This document shows positions 1 to 7,964 of a stretch of 48,861 nt of DNA, piece after piece. Position 1 is the first letter of the stretch, and each line of letters opens with the position of its first letter. Source of the stretch: Paenibacillus sp. Soil766. Lineage in GTDB: Bacteria; Bacillota; Bacilli; Paenibacillales; NBRC-103111. Made by a program: the position numbers and the translations under genes. Location of the stretch: positions 44,494 to 93,354 of the forward strand of contig NZ_LMSJ01000027.1 in assembly GCF_001428105.1 (NCBI RefSeq). The letters run 5' to 3'. Under the pieces are notes generated by a model, which did not search any database, was not told the origin of the DNA, and saw only the letters and a program-made list of their open reading frames with translations.

Positions 1-432
1 GACCCACATCATGAAAATAATTACCACTAACAACTCAACAAACTTACCCCCAACCCGATCCCGACGTCTTTAGTGATGAAAAACATCACTAACAACTCAG
101 CAAACTTACCCCCAACCCATTCCCGACGTCTTTAGTGATGAAAAACATCACTAACAGCCCAACAAACTTACCCCCAGCCCAATCCCGACGTCTTTAGTGA
201 TGAAAAACATCACTAACAACTCAACAAACTTACCCCCAACCCGATTCCAACGTCTTTAGTGATGAAAAACATCACTAACAACTCAACAAACTAGCCCCCA
301 ACCCGATTCCGACGTCTTTAGTGATGAAAAACATCACTAACAGCTCAACAAACTTACCCCCCAACCCGATTCCAACGTCTTTAGTGATGAAAAACATCAC
401 TAACAACTCAACAAACTTACCCCCAACCCGTT
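1..432. repeat. 62-bp tandem repeat array with a hairpin in each unit
   Basis: About seven head-to-tail copies of a 62-bp unit (one spacing is 63). The shared gacgtcttta or aacgtcttta start falls at 63, 125, 187, 249, 311 and 374; the first copy is diverged. Copies differ by only a few bases. Each full unit holds a perfect inverted repeat with 9-bp arms TTAGTGATG and CATCACTAA around a loop of five A. There are no unique spacers, so it is not a CRISPR array. It lies beyond the sdh terminator and continues to the window edge. I do not recognise a named family. Confidence 0.95.
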
Positions 433-465
433 CCCTCGCCACCCAGCTCCCACCGCCACAACAAA

Positions 466-500
466 AAAGCCCGTCACTCCCATAACTGGGAGGACGGACT
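466..500 (-). terminator. Rho-independent terminator of sdhCAB
   Basis: On the minus strand a GTCCGTCCTCCCAGT arm pairs imperfectly with ACTGGGAGTGACGGGC and is followed by a run of six T. It lies 15 bases past the sdhB stop. Confidence 0.75.
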
Positions 501-515
501 TCATTTCAGCGTTGC

Positions 516-1280
516 TTACACGCCTAACCATTTCTTGAACAAGTGCTTCGTCGTGTCCGCATTCAAAGCTGCGATTGACGTCGTAAGCGGAATACCCTTC
601 GGACAGGAGCGTACGCAGTTCTGCGAGTTACCGCAGCCTTCAATACCGCCGTCTGTCATCAGCGTATCCAAACGCTCGTCTTTGTTCATCTCACCCGTTG
701 GGTGAGCATTGAATAGACGAACTTGGGAAAGTGCAGAAGGCCCGATAAACGAGTTTTTGTCATTTACGTTCGGACAAGCTTCCAAGCACACGCCGCATGT
801 CATACATTTGGACAATTCATATGCCCATTGACGCTTCGATTCAGCCATACGCGGTCCAGGACCAAGATCGTACGTTCCGTCGATTGGAACCCATGCTTTA
901 ACCTTTTTGAGCGCGTTGAACATGCGTCCACGGTCGATTACAAGGTCACGCATAACGGGGAATGTGCTCATTGGTGCTACACGAATCGGTTGCTCTAGCT
1001 TATCTACAAGCGCGGAACAAGCTTGACGCGGCTTACCATTGATAACCATGGAACAAGCGCCACATACTTCTTCCAAACAGTTGGATTCCCAACAGACTGG
1101 TGTAGTTTTGTCGCCATTCGCGTTCTTAGGGTTACGCTGAACTTCCATCAAACCGCTGATCACGTTCATATTCGCGCGGTAAGGAATTTCAAACTCCTCT
1201 GTATACGGTTTGGAATCCGGACTCTCTTGACGAGTCACGATAAACTTAACGGTTTTCGTTGCGCTTAGTGTCTCTGCCAT
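516..1280 (-). CDS. sdhB: Succinate dehydrogenase iron-sulfur subunit
   Basis: Electron-transfer subunit of complex II, passing electrons from the SdhA flavin to quinone at the inner face of the membrane. The 254 residues carry the 2Fe-2S ligands C68, C73, C76 and C88 and two further cysteine groups, C159/C162/C165/C169 and C216/C222/C226, for the 4Fe-4S and 3Fe-4S clusters. Length and cluster order fit the SdhB/FrdB family. The start is 2 bases after the sdhA stop, with a GGAGGG ribosome site inside the end of sdhA, so translation is probably coupled. Last gene of the sdhCAB operon. Confidence 0.97.
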   Translation of the reverse strand: MAETLSATKTVKFIVTRQESPDSKPYTEEFEIPYRANMNVISGLMEVQRNPKNANGDKTTPVCWESNCLEEVCGACSMVINGKPRQACSALVDKLEQPIRVAPMSTFPVMRDLVIDRGRMFNALKKVKAWVPIDGTYDLGPGPRMAESKRQWAYELSKCMTCGVCLEACPNVNDKNSFIGPSALSQVRLFNAHPTGEMNKDERLDTLMTDGGIEGCGNSQNCVRSCPKGIPLTTSIAALNADTTKHLFKKWLGV

Positions 1281-1282
1281 GA

Positions 1283-3046
1283 TCAGGATCCCTCCTTTTT
1301 CTTCTCCGTGGAGTAGTCACGTTTACGAGGTTTAATCAACGATACATCAATTTCATCATACGAAATCTTAGGACCATCTGGTGTCCAATCAGCGATTGTC
1401 GTTTTCATGAAGTTGTCATCATCACGCTCAGGGAATTCTGGTTTGTAGTGCGCACCACGACTCTCATCACGCATCAAGGCACCAACCGTCATCGCTTCAG
1501 CAAGCTCGAACATGTTCCAGAGTTGACGTGTGAACGCAACCCCTTGGTTGTTCCAACGAGCCGTATCTGTGATGTTAATGTTGTTGTAACGCTCTTTCAA
1601 ATCTTTGATCTTGCCAATCGTTTCATTCAAACGATCGTTGTAACGAACAACCGTCATATTCGCATTCATCATGTCGCCAAGCTCTTTATGAAGCACGTAC
1701 GCATTCTCCGTACCGTTGTTCATTTTGAGCAAGCTTTCATAACGATCTGTATGACGCTTCTTCTCACGATCATAAATGATGGAGGACGTATCGTCCGCAT
1801 GCTTGGATAAGCCGCGAATATACTCAACCGCTTTCGGACCGGAAACCATGCCGTCATAGATCGCGGAAACGAGAGAGTTCGCACCCAAACGGTTTGCACC
1901 GTGATGCTGATACTCACACTCACCTGCAGCGAATAGGCCTGGAATGTTCGTCATCATGTTATAGTCAACCCACATGCCGCCCATGGAATAATGAACCGCT
2001 GGGAAAATCTTCATTGGAATTTTACGCGGGTCGTCGCCCATGAACTTCTCGTAAATTTCCATAATACCGCCGAGCTTAATATCAAGCTCTTTCGGGTCCT
2101 TATGAGAAAGATCCAAGTAAACCATGTTCTCACCATTAATACCAAGCTTCTGATCAATACACACGGAGAAGATCTCACGTGTTGCAATATCACGAGGAAC
2201 AAGGTTACCGTAGGCAGGATATTTCTCTTCAAGGAAGTACCAAGGCTTACCGTCTTTGTAAGTCCAAATACGTCCGCCCTCACCACGTGCTGATTCGGAC
2301 ATCAAGCGCAGCTTGTCGTCTCCCGGAATCGCCGTTGGGTGAATTTGAATCATTTCACCATTCGCATACTTAACACCTTGTTGGTAAACTGCACTTGCTG
2401 CTGTACCTGTGTTAATAACGGAATTCGTTGTTTTGCCGAAAATGATACCAGGACCGCCTGTTGCCAAGATAACCGCATCAGATGGGAACGTTTGAATTTC
2501 CATGCTGCGCAAATCTTGTGCTGCGATACCACGGCATACACCTTCGTCATCAATAACCGAACCAAGGAATTCCCAGTGCTCGAATTTCGTTACGAGTCCC
2601 GCTGTTTCCCAACGACGAACTTGCTCGTCGAGTGCGTACAGCAATTGTTGACCGGTTGTTGCACCCGCGAAAGCTGTACGGTGATATTTGGTACCACCGA
2701 AACGACGGAAATCAAGCAAACCTTCTGGTGTACGGTTAAACATAACACCCATACGGTCCATCAAGTGAATGATTCCTGGAGCCGCGTCGCATAATGCTTT
2801 AACAGGAGGTTGATTCGCTAAGAAATCTCCCCCGTAAACTGTATCGTCAAAGTGCTCCCACGTGGAGTCACCTTCACCCTTCGTATTCACCGCACCGTTA
2901 ATGCCGCCTTGCGCACATACGGAGTGGGAACGTTTCACAGGAACCAAGGAGAACAATTGTACATGTACTCCGGCCTCTGCTGCTTTAATTGTCGCCATGA
3001 GTCCCGCAAGGCCTCCGCCGACGACGATGATTTTTGAATTAGCCAC
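1283..3046 (-). CDS. sdhA: Succinate dehydrogenase flavoprotein subunit
   Basis: Catalytic subunit that oxidises succinate to fumarate with covalently bound FAD. The N-terminus has the dinucleotide motif GGGLAGLMA (about 10-18), and RSHSVCAQGGIN places the FAD-linking histidine at about residue 41. HPTAIPG and RGEGGR match the substrate and catalytic regions of the family. The 587 residues are the usual size for Bacillus-type SdhA. It sits 16 bases after sdhC and directly before sdhB in the standard C-A-B order of Gram-positive bacteria. No damage is visible. Confidence 0.98.
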   Translation of the reverse strand: MANSKIIVVGGGLAGLMATIKAAEAGVHVQLFSLVPVKRSHSVCAQGGINGAVNTKGEGDSTWEHFDDTVYGGDFLANQPPVKALCDAAPGIIHLMDRMGVMFNRTPEGLLDFRRFGGTKYHRTAFAGATTGQQLLYALDEQVRRWETAGLVTKFEHWEFLGSVIDDEGVCRGIAAQDLRSMEIQTFPSDAVILATGGPGIIFGKTTNSVINTGTAASAVYQQGVKYANGEMIQIHPTAIPGDDKLRLMSESARGEGGRIWTYKDGKPWYFLEEKYPAYGNLVPRDIATREIFSVCIDQKLGINGENMVYLDLSHKDPKELDIKLGGIMEIYEKFMGDDPRKIPMKIFPAVHYSMGGMWVDYNMMTNIPGLFAAGECEYQHHGANRLGANSLVSAIYDGMVSGPKAVEYIRGLSKHADDTSSIIYDREKKRHTDRYESLLKMNNGTENAYVLHKELGDMMNANMTVVRYNDRLNETIGKIKDLKERYNNINITDTARWNNQGVAFTRQLWNMFELAEAMTVGALMRDESRGAHYKPEFPERDDDNFMKTTIADWTPDGPKISYDEIDVSLIKPRKRDYSTEKKKEGS

Positions 3047-3062
3047 TTCTGTTCACCCTCCC

Positions 3063-3716
3063 TTATTTCCCCGTATGCGCTTCTACTGGAACTGAAAATT
3101 CTGTACCTGTAAACGCAGTTAATGACATAATAAACATCACCGTCATTAGAACGAACAAGCCCATTGTAATAATTGTCGAAAAGCGTTGCGCACGCGGTCC
3201 AATTGTAATACCCCAGCTCACTAGGAATGACCACAAGCCATTACAGAAATGGAACGTTGCGGATACAATCCCAACCAGATACAACGTGAAAACAACAGGA
3301 TTCGTTGCAATATCATGCATCGTATTGCCGAGAGCTTCATGTGCCACGTTGCCTAACGCAACCTGAACGCGAGTCTCGAATAGATGCCATGCAATGAACA
3401 AGAAAGTAAGCACCCCTGTCACACGTTGCAACATAAACATCGTATTGCGGAAATACCCGTAGCTTGATACGTTATTACGTGATTGATACGCTACATAAAG
3501 TCCATAAACGGCATGGTAAAGAAGCGGAAGCCAGATCCCCACGATTTCCAATAGCAATCTTAACGGTAAGTCGTTCAACCAGTTAATTTGATCCAGGAAG
3601 GCTTCAGGCCCTTTGGTTGCTTCATAGTTAGTGAGCAAATGCTCAATAAGGAAGAAGCCCACCGGAATGACACCTAGTAACGAGTGGATCTTTCGAAAGT
3701 AATACGAATTACTCAT
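3063..3716 (-). CDS. sdhC: Succinate dehydrogenase cytochrome b558 subunit
   Basis: Membrane anchor of complex II with about five hydrophobic segments; in this family it binds two haems b and reduces menaquinone. I start at the ATG at 3714-3716 because the product then begins MSNSYYFRKIHSLLGVIP, matching the known start of Bacillus SdhC; an in-frame start 11 codons upstream has no family support. A GAGGGGGG sequence lies about 13 bases upstream. Length 217 residues. First gene of sdhCAB, with a near-consensus promoter at 3796-3824. Confidence 0.93.
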   Translation of the reverse strand: MSNSYYFRKIHSLLGVIPVGFFLIEHLLTNYEATKGPEAFLDQINWLNDLPLRLLLEIVGIWLPLLYHAVYGLYVAYQSRNNVSSYGYFRNTMFMLQRVTGVLTFLFIAWHLFETRVQVALGNVAHEALGNTMHDIATNPVVFTLYLVGIVSATFHFCNGLWSFLVSWGITIGPRAQRFSTIITMGLFVLMTVMFIMSLTAFTGTEFSVPVEAHTGK

Positions 3717-3795
3717 AATGTAACCTATTCCCCCCTCAACAATATTCATTCACAACTATCTTCCGACAAGTTATGACAAAAACAAGCCACATATC

Positions 3796-3824
3796 ATTGT
3801 ACTCTCGCCGCAAACGAGCGTCAA
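3796..3824 (-). promoter_or_regulatory. Sigma-A promoter of sdhCAB
   Basis: On the minus strand TTGACG (3819-3824) and TACAAT (3796-3801) are separated by exactly 17 bases. It lies 80 bases upstream of the chosen sdhC start and points towards it. The gap to the divergent LysR gene is 280 bases, which leaves room for a LysR binding site, but I did not recognise one. Confidence 0.65.
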
Positions 3825-3996
3825 CCCATAATCATCCACGCCTATTTTGCCAATTCAGTCAATGATTATACACAAAGGTCCACGAAATATAGATAATTTG
3901 TGACATGTACATCGTACCTCTTTCGCGCTTATAATGGAAGTGCCGTTTTTTTATATCTACTTATAACTATTTCACATATAGAAATGAGGGAAACGT

Positions 3997-4893
3997 TTGG
4001 AACTTTTAGATGTATTCGCCATCGTAGTCGAACAAGTCAGCCTGAATAAAGCGTCACAATTGTTAAACATTTCACAGCCTGCCCTATCGCGAAAAATTAT
4101 GAAACTGGAAGATGAGCTTGGCGTGGAGCTATTTATCCGGAAGGGGAAAAGACTGGAGTTAACCAAAGCGGGGCAAATTTGTTATGATCACGCCTTAGAG
4201 AAGCGTCATCTTGAACGTAAGTTCAAGCAGGCTCTTCATAGTTATAAAGCCGCGGGTAGCCTGTCAACACTTACCATTGGAGCTTCTCTGACGACACTTC
4301 AATCTACGCTGCCTGATCTTATCACGGATTATTTGCAGGACTATCCACTCACAGATATCAAGCTTCTAACCGGCAAAACACATGAGATTGTATCCCTGGT
4401 AAAAGACAATAAAGTGGATATCGGCATCGTCGCCTCCCAAATTAATGCGACAAGTCTACACTGCGAGCCTTTGTTTGACGACCATCTAAGCCTGGTGCTT
4501 CCATCCGGACATCCCTTAATCGATCGAGCAGAGATTACGATGAAGGATTTGAATGAATTGCCGATGATCCTCTTTTCCAAAGGTACGTGGTATCGCATTC
4601 TGATGGACGAGCTATTCAATCGTTTCACGATATTCCCCAATGTTCAGATGGAGATCGATTCCTTCGAAGCGATCATACGGCTCGTCTCTACCTGCAAGAC
4701 GGCAACTTTATTGCCCAAATCCTATTTACGTGACGATTTAATTCAGAATAATGAATTAATTCTAAGAGAACTCCAAGAATTAGAACAAACGAAACGAACA
4801 ACTTCCCTCATCTACTCCGATCACTCGGCAGATAATGCGGAATCTATGAAATTCGTCGCCCAAGCGATCAACTATTTTGCCAAACACCGCTAG
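3997..4893 (+). CDS. LysR family transcriptional regulator
   Basis: DNA-binding regulator of 298 residues. The N-terminal winged helix-turn-helix (about 1-60) contains the classic LysR segments ASQLLNISQPALSRKIMKLE and LGVELFIRKGKRLELT. The remainder fits the periplasmic-binding-like effector domain. The start is a TTG at 3997 with GAGGG 5-6 bases upstream. It is divergent from sdhCAB, so control of sdh is an obvious possibility, but the effector and target cannot be read from sequence. A TATAAT at 3930-3935 could be its -10 box, without a good -35. Confidence 0.93.
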   Translation: MELLDVFAIVVEQVSLNKASQLLNISQPALSRKIMKLEDELGVELFIRKGKRLELTKAGQICYDHALEKRHLERKFKQALHSYKAAGSLSTLTIGASLTTLQSTLPDLITDYLQDYPLTDIKLLTGKTHEIVSLVKDNKVDIGIVASQINATSLHCEPLFDDHLSLVLPSGHPLIDRAEITMKDLNELPMILFSKGTWYRILMDELFNRFTIFPNVQMEIDSFEAIIRLVSTCKTATLLPKSYLRDDLIQNNELILRELQELEQTKRTTSLIYSDHSADNAESMKFVAQAINYFAKHR

Positions 4894-4905
4894 ATACTAA
4901 CTTCC

Positions 4906-5670
4906 TTACATGTGTACAAATTTATAACCAACGCCCCAAACAGTCCGAATCCATTTCGGCTCTTTGGGGTTGTCTTCGATCTTCTTCCGGAGATTTGCGA
5001 TATGTACATCAATAGCCCTGTCAGTGACGAAAGAATCAAAACCGCGCACGGTTTGCAATAAATCTTCACGACTATACACGCGACCTGGGTTGTTAATAAA
5101 ACATCTCATAATTTCGAATTCCGAATACGTTGTCTCAACAATCTCACCATACACAATCATAGAACGCGTGTTCGCATTCAATGAAATCTTGTCCTGCTTA
5201 TCCATCACAGTTGCTAGAATTGTTGATTTAGCCGGTTTCACTTCCTCCTCATCTTCCTCTTCATCTTGTCTCGACTGTGCTGCAGGAAGCTGATTCAGGG
5301 ACGGATACCGCTGAGCGCGGCGAATAAGCGCATGAGCTCTTGCAATCAATTCATGCATACTGAATGGCTTACACATGAAGTCATCCGCGCCCGCACCTAA
5401 TGCGTTGACACGTTCAACGATTTTATTCTTCATTGAAACAATCATGATCGGCACACTTGAGGTTTCACGAACTTGGCGACAAATCGCTAGCCCGTCCATA
5501 TCTGGCAACATCCAATCCAACAGAATCAGATCAGGTTGAAATTGCGGTATTGCTGCAATCCCACTCGTCCCATTCTCCTCTCGGATGATATGGAAACCCT
5601 CTTCTTTCAAATACATCGTGACCATGTCACCGATCATCGCATCATCTTCGATCATGAGTACCTTATACAT
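4906..5670 (-). CDS. OmpR/PhoB family response regulator, last gene of the Ktr operon
   Basis: Two-domain response regulator of 254 residues from the ATG at 5670, which follows GAAGGTGG at good spacing; a longer frame to 5712 lacks this. Receiver: acidic pair D9/D10, phosphoacceptor D52 in LDWMLPDMDG, S79 and K101. The C-terminal winged helix (about 160-254) has the usual RAIDVHIANLRKKIEDN recognition-helix region. The linker is odd: a strongly acidic stretch DEEEDEEE at about 136-143. No histidine kinase lies nearby. It follows ktrA by 56 bases on the same strand, suggesting a link to potassium uptake. Confidence 0.9.
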   Translation of the reverse strand: MYKVLMIEDDAMIGDMVTMYLKEEGFHIIREENGTSGIAAIPQFQPDLILLDWMLPDMDGLAICRQVRETSSVPIMIVSMKNKIVERVNALGAGADDFMCKPFSMHELIARAHALIRRAQRYPSLNQLPAAQSRQDEEEDEEEVKPAKSTILATVMDKQDKISLNANTRSMIVYGEIVETTYSEFEIMRCFINNPGRVYSREDLLQTVRGFDSFVTDRAIDVHIANLRKKIEDNPKEPKWIRTVWGVGYKFVHM

Positions 5671-5726
5671 GCGTTGTCCACCTTCATAAGAAATTCCCTT
5701 GCTGCAGGACATGTAATGTGTGCGGA

Positions 5727-6389
5727 TCAGCCGATAACTTGACTTTCAAATTCATTGATCTGGTTGTTGGTTCCGATAATGACCATGATGTCATTTTCAT
5801 TCACAACATCACCTGCTTGCGGCGCAATGATAACCCCTGTCTGCTTATTGATCGCCACAACACTGCAGCCATACTTAGCTCGCGGATCCAACTGCCTAAT
5901 CGAAAACCCACACAACCGCTTTGGAACTGATAGCTCTACAATCGTGTAATCTTTGGAAATTTCAATATAATCCAATAAATTAGGAGTGACCAATTGATGT
6001 GCCACGCGAATCCCCATGTCCCGTTCTGGATAAACGACGCGATCTACACCTAATTTCGTCAGAACCTTTCCATGAAGCTCGGATAATGCTTTGGCAACAA
6101 CTTGATTTACACCTAAATCTTTCATTACGATCGCTGTCAAAATGCTGGATTGAATATCATCCCCGATGGCGATGACGGCACAATCAAAATTTCGAATACC
6201 TAACGATTTCAGCACATCTTCATCCGTTGCGTCCGCGACAACAGAGTGTGTTAGTTCATCACTCATGTCGTTCACGATTTCCTCGTCCAAATCAATCCCC
6301 AAAACTTCATGACCAAGTTTCATAAGTTCCCTAGAAAGGCTTGACCCGAATCTACCTAAACCTACCACAACGTATTGCTTCTTCTTCAT
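5727..6389 (-). CDS. ktrA: Potassium uptake regulatory subunit (RCK domains), KtrA/KtrC type
   Basis: Cytoplasmic gating ring protein that binds nucleotides and controls the KtrB/KtrD channel. The 220 residues match the family length. The RCK_N Rossmann fold starts with VVVGLGRFGSSL (about 8-18), with an acidic residue ending the second strand (GIDLDEE). The RCK_C domain fills about 135-220; in relatives it binds cyclic di-AMP. It lies 12 bases after the channel gene. Whether it corresponds to KtrA or KtrC of B. subtilis cannot be decided by eye. Confidence 0.93.
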   Translation of the reverse strand: MKKKQYVVVGLGRFGSSLSRELMKLGHEVLGIDLDEEIVNDMSDELTHSVVADATDEDVLKSLGIRNFDCAVIAIGDDIQSSILTAIVMKDLGVNQVVAKALSELHGKVLTKLGVDRVVYPERDMGIRVAHQLVTPNLLDYIEISKDYTIVELSVPKRLCGFSIRQLDPRAKYGCSVVAINKQTGVIIAPQAGDVVNENDIMVIIGTNNQINEFESQVIG

Positions 6390-6401
6390 CTTGTTTTACA
6401 C

Positions 6402-7754
6402 CTATCCAATCGTAATTTTCCCCTCAGGGTATCTAAATAATTCTTTCTCTTGCTTCGGCTGTAAAGCATAGGCCAGCGTGATCGTTCCTAAACGTCCAGC
6501 AAACATCGTCAAACAGATAAGTACTTTCCCTAGGGAAGATAACTCCGGAGTTAATCCCATTGTTAACCCTACCGTCCCAAAAGCGGACGTGACTTCAAAT
6601 AAAATTTTGATAAAAGACGAATCCTCCGTCGTTGATAAGATCATCGTGACGATGATCACCAAGAATAAAGCCATCATAGACAACGTAATTGCTTTAAGAA
6701 TACGATCCTTGGCTAAACGATAGCGAAAAATAACGATGTCTTCTTTTCCACGAATCATGGTAATAATGGCGCTGATCAGAATTGTAAATGTAGTCGTTTT
6801 TATACCTCCACCCGTAGATCCGGGAGAAGCACCGATAAACATCAGAATTACAATGAGAAACTGGGAGGCTTGGCGAAGCGCACCAATATCCACCGTATTC
6901 GGACCCGCTGTACGCGCTGCTGTGGATTGAAAGAAGGAAGACAAAATTTTCGCCCCAAAATCTAATGATCCTAAGGTTCTGATATTTGTAAATTCGAATA
7001 TAAAAATACCAAGTGCTCCAACAACAAGAAGTAATCCACTCATGCTTAGAACGACTCTCGAATGTAAGGAGATCTTCTTCGTACTCTTGAATTCAATCAA
7101 ATCGGAAATGACAATGAAGCCTATGCCTCCAAGTATGATCAGCATCATCGCTACGAAATTCACAACAAAATCGCCAACATAACCGGTAAACGAAACGAAA
7201 GGAGCATCAACGGTGCCGAACAGATCGAACCCCGCGTTATTAAACATGGATACAGCATGCCAGATGCCGTAATACAGCCCTCTCGTAAAACCGAAATCAA
7301 ACGAAAACCGAATGGTAAAAATGACAGCAGCCACGGCCTCAATGGATAACGAATAAATGATAACTTTGCGAATTAATCGAACAATACCCTCCATACTGCC
7401 TTGATTCAAGGCCTCTTGCAGGACAAGTCGCTCTTTCAAGGTGATTTTTTTACGAAAAGCAAATGCAACTAATGTTGCCATCGTCATAAAGCCAAGCCCG
7501 CCAACTTGGATCAAAGATACAATTACAATTTGACCAAACGTCGAAAAAGCACTTCCCGTATCCACAACAACAAGCCCTGTTACACAGGTAGCGGATCCAG
7601 CCGTAAAAAAAGCATCAATAAATGCAACCGAATGTCCTGTCGCCGAAGCAAAAGGCAGCATCAATAGCCCCGCTCCTATAAAAATGATAACTGCAAACCC
7701 TAGAACCAAGATCTGCGGAGGTGTTAGCTGCCAAATATTCAGTTTTTTATTCAT
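6402..7754 (-). CDS. ktrB: Potassium uptake channel subunit, KtrB/KtrD (TrkH superfamily)
   Basis: Integral membrane potassium (sodium-dependent) translocating subunit of 450 residues with four M1-P-M2 repeats. Pore-loop signatures are visible in order: SATCVTGL, NNAGFDLFG, RTAGPNTVD and SAFGTVGLTMG, each with the conserved filter glycine. The start has GGAGG upstream. It heads a three-gene operon with ktrA and a response regulator. I looked for a ydaO-type cyclic di-AMP riboswitch in the 210 bases upstream and did not see one. Confidence 0.95.
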   Translation of the reverse strand: MNKKLNIWQLTPPQILVLGFAVIIFIGAGLLMLPFASATGHSVAFIDAFFTAGSATCVTGLVVVDTGSAFSTFGQIVIVSLIQVGGLGFMTMATLVAFAFRKKITLKERLVLQEALNQGSMEGIVRLIRKVIIYSLSIEAVAAVIFTIRFSFDFGFTRGLYYGIWHAVSMFNNAGFDLFGTVDAPFVSFTGYVGDFVVNFVAMMLIILGGIGFIVISDLIEFKSTKKISLHSRVVLSMSGLLLVVGALGIFIFEFTNIRTLGSLDFGAKILSSFFQSTAARTAGPNTVDIGALRQASQFLIVILMFIGASPGSTGGGIKTTTFTILISAIITMIRGKEDIVIFRYRLAKDRILKAITLSMMALFLVIIVTMILSTTEDSSFIKILFEVTSAFGTVGLTMGLTPELSSLGKVLICLTMFAGRLGTITLAYALQPKQEKELFRYPEGKITIG

Positions 7755-7964
7755 CGTGCCTCCTGCATATGTAAGAAGATAATTTAAATAACATTGGCTA
7801 TATCGTTAGAGTTCCCCGTTCATTTGTAGAAATTCCATCAAGTAGCAATTCAAAAGGTATTATATAATTGTTTCTGAATGTTTACCAGCAAATTGGCTTT
7901 CTTTTTAAACTATGATAACGTAAAAGAAATGAATGTGAATCGTGAATTCAGAAAGGAATTGACT

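Noticed and set aside
1..432. CRISPR array
   Set aside because: The 62-bp units follow one another directly and almost identically; there are no unique spacers and no cas genes in the window.
3972..4166. Minus-strand frame at the start of the LysR gene
   Set aside because: It overlaps the LysR helix-turn-helix region antisense and has no independent support.
7755..7964. ydaO-type cyclic di-AMP riboswitch before ktrB
   Set aside because: The conserved aptamer segments are not visible in this short divergent gap.
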